Below the pieces are notes generated by a model. That model worked only from the letters and a program-made list of their open reading frames with translations. It made no database searches and was not told the DNA's origin. A program made the translations under genes and the position numbers. A stretch of 64,000 nt of DNA from Micractinium sp. NFX-FRZ (Eukaryota > Chlorophyta > Trebouxiophyceae > Chlorellales > Chlorellaceae): NCBI GenBank assembly GCA_029339195.1, contig JAPTJF010000365.1, forward strand, positions 1-64,000. Reading direction: 5' to 3'. The stretch's first letter is position 1. Every line of letters begins with the position of its first letter. Below, one piece after another: positions 62,704-64,000 of the stretch.

Positions 62704-64000
62704 ATGTCGTCCACCGCATCCAAGCAACATGCACTGCGCATCTACACCTCGCAGCTGCTGGCGTCTGGGCAGTTCGGCCCTCCTCTTACAGCCTCGGTTG
62801 CGGCTCGCGCCTCCCAACTGGGCCTGGCGCAGGGACTGATCCCATCTGATGTTCTGGGGGTCCTCGGCGCAGCGCAACGCCAGCCGCAGCCGCAGCTGGC
62901 GACAGCTTTTGCCGCCATACCCGCCGCCATGCACGGCGCCGCCGTGGGCGGCGTCCCGCTGGTGCCCGCGGCACTCAACCCATCCCAAATTGTGGCGCAG
63001 CTTCAGCAGATACAGCGCTTGCAGCAGCAGCAGCAGCAGATGCAGGCGCAGGCGCAGGCGCAGCGCTTGCAGCAGCTGCAGCAGCTGGCTGCGGCGCCTA
63101 CGGCGCAGCTGAACTCCGCGCAGCTCACCGCCCTGCGTGCGGCACAGCTGGCGCAGCTCAACCGCATGGACTCCAACACATCCACCGGCACAACAGCGGC
63201 GGCAGCAGGGGTGTTGCCGCCCAGCAAGAAGCAGCGTGCGGGTGCTTATGCCTCGGTGGATCCAGTGATGGCGGCGTCCGCCGCCGCCGCTGCCGCTGCG
63301 GCCGGCGCCGCTGCGCAGGAGGAGGAGGAGCAGGATGTGGAGGACGCAGGGCAGGCGGCGGTGAGGGGGCAGGGACGGGGGCTGGGGACGGATGGCATGG
63401 GGGCTGCCGTAGTGGGTTGCATGTAGAGCAGGCCAGGGGGTGCCTGGCGGGAGGGAGAGGCCTTGCATCGCAACTACTTCAAGCTGCCCTGTTACTGTGC
63501 CCTGTGAATGTGCTTTGTCCTGTTGTGCAGGGCACTGATGAGAACGAGGACGGCCACACGGTGCGTACCGCTGGCAGCAGGCCTGCTATGCTTGGCTGCT
63601 GTGCTGCCCGCCCGCCATGCGCCTGCCCTCTCCCGCCCTTGCGCCGCCTTGCTGCCTGTGCCGTGCATCCGCAACCGCTCACGACATCTACACATATTGT
63701 CATCCTTCTGTTTGCCACCATGCGTCTTCCTGTGTGCCCCTGCAGTACGCAGAGTACCGCTCCCTGCAGGTCCGCCAGATGCACGCAAACATCATGGGCC
63801 ACCCAGGTGAGGCCTGCCCTGCCCGCCTGGCGTGGCCTGCCCTGCCCGCCTGGCCTGGCCGGCCCGTCTGCCCGCCTGCCGCCTGCCCGCCTGCTTCCTT
63901 CCCGACCACCACCCTCATCTATGTACCGGTGGGGGAAGCCAGCCTGCCTGTAAGGCGCATGCACGGGCGTGCGCACCCTCCCTCCCAGCTCCTGCACCCG
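62704..64000 (+). CDS. Gln/Ala-rich protein, 5' part only
   Basis: Family not recognised. Exons 62704-63360, 63531-63560 and 63746-63806 (ending in CCCAG/gtgagg, phase 1) lie in the window; the gene runs past the right edge. It starts MSSTASKQHALRIYTSQLLA. The centre is a long Gln/Ala/Leu helix-forming tract (IQRLQQQQQQMQAQAQAQRL) of coiled-coil type, then a short basic patch PPSKKQR that could be a nuclear localisation signal, an Ala run, and an acidic EEEEQDVEDAG. Exons 2-3 give GTDENEDGHT and YAEYRSLQVRQMHANIMGHP. The composition suggests a nuclear regulatory protein, but this is inference only. Confidence 0.75.

Overview
This is nuclear DNA of a GC-rich green alga, most likely a Chlorella-type trebouxiophyte. 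Genes are dense and cut into many short exons with GT-AG introns (a few GC-AG). TGTAA polyadenylation signals follow several genes. The proteins are plant- or alga-like, and a degenerate plant-type telomere repeat (TTTAGGG family) sits in one intron. I rebuilt gene models by hand from splice consensus, reading-frame continuity and recognised protein motifs. Exon phases add up in every model called with confidence above 0.6, except the F-box gene, which is discussed.

Layout. 1-105: 3' end of histone H4, followed by a histone-type stem-loop. 1046-8478 (+): AzgA-type purine permease, 20 exons. 9388-11308 (+): RTF2. 11669-13983 (+): unknown multipass membrane protein. 14.0-16.5 kb: no supported gene, one minisatellite. 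16505-20651 (-): MOCS3/UBA4/CNX5. 20932-22346 (+): mitoribosomal protein mL59. 22978-25019 (+): F-box/LRR-like gene with frame anomalies. 25805-30973 (-): ATP sulfurylase, 12 exons, divergent from 31341-34798 (+): adenylate-type mitochondrial carrier family protein. 35645-36470 (-): small unknown gene, copy A. 37531-47334 (-): secreted copper amine oxidase, 28 exons. 48801-50032 (-): unknown membrane protein, possibly plastid-targeted. 50647-51340 (+): weak candidate gene. 51566-53558 (-): ARPC1, divergent from a truncated SMPD4 pseudogene (53718-54167). 54774-55587 (-): copy B of the small unknown gene. 56034-62279 (+): intact SMPD4 homologue behind a second copy of the ARPC1/SMPD4 promoter. 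62704 to beyond the window (+): Gln/Ala-rich protein.

What ties the genes together. Two genes touch sulfur metabolism: ATP sulfurylase makes APS, and MOCS3 activates sulfur-carrier proteins. The carrier divergent from ATP sulfurylase belongs to the adenylate/PAPS branch, so a shared sulfur-activation role is possible but unproven. Otherwise the neighbours look functionally unrelated.

The most unusual signal is structural. At 14 or more exon-intron junctions in seven different genes, the intron holds one or more degenerate extra copies of the adjoining junction (exon edge plus splice site), displaced about 75-122 bp. I call these junction echoes. In the ATP sulfurylase gene one has grown into a four-copy array. 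Other notable items are a perfect 48-bp palindrome, the duplicated bidirectional promoter with an SMPD4 pseudogene, and the duplicated small gene.
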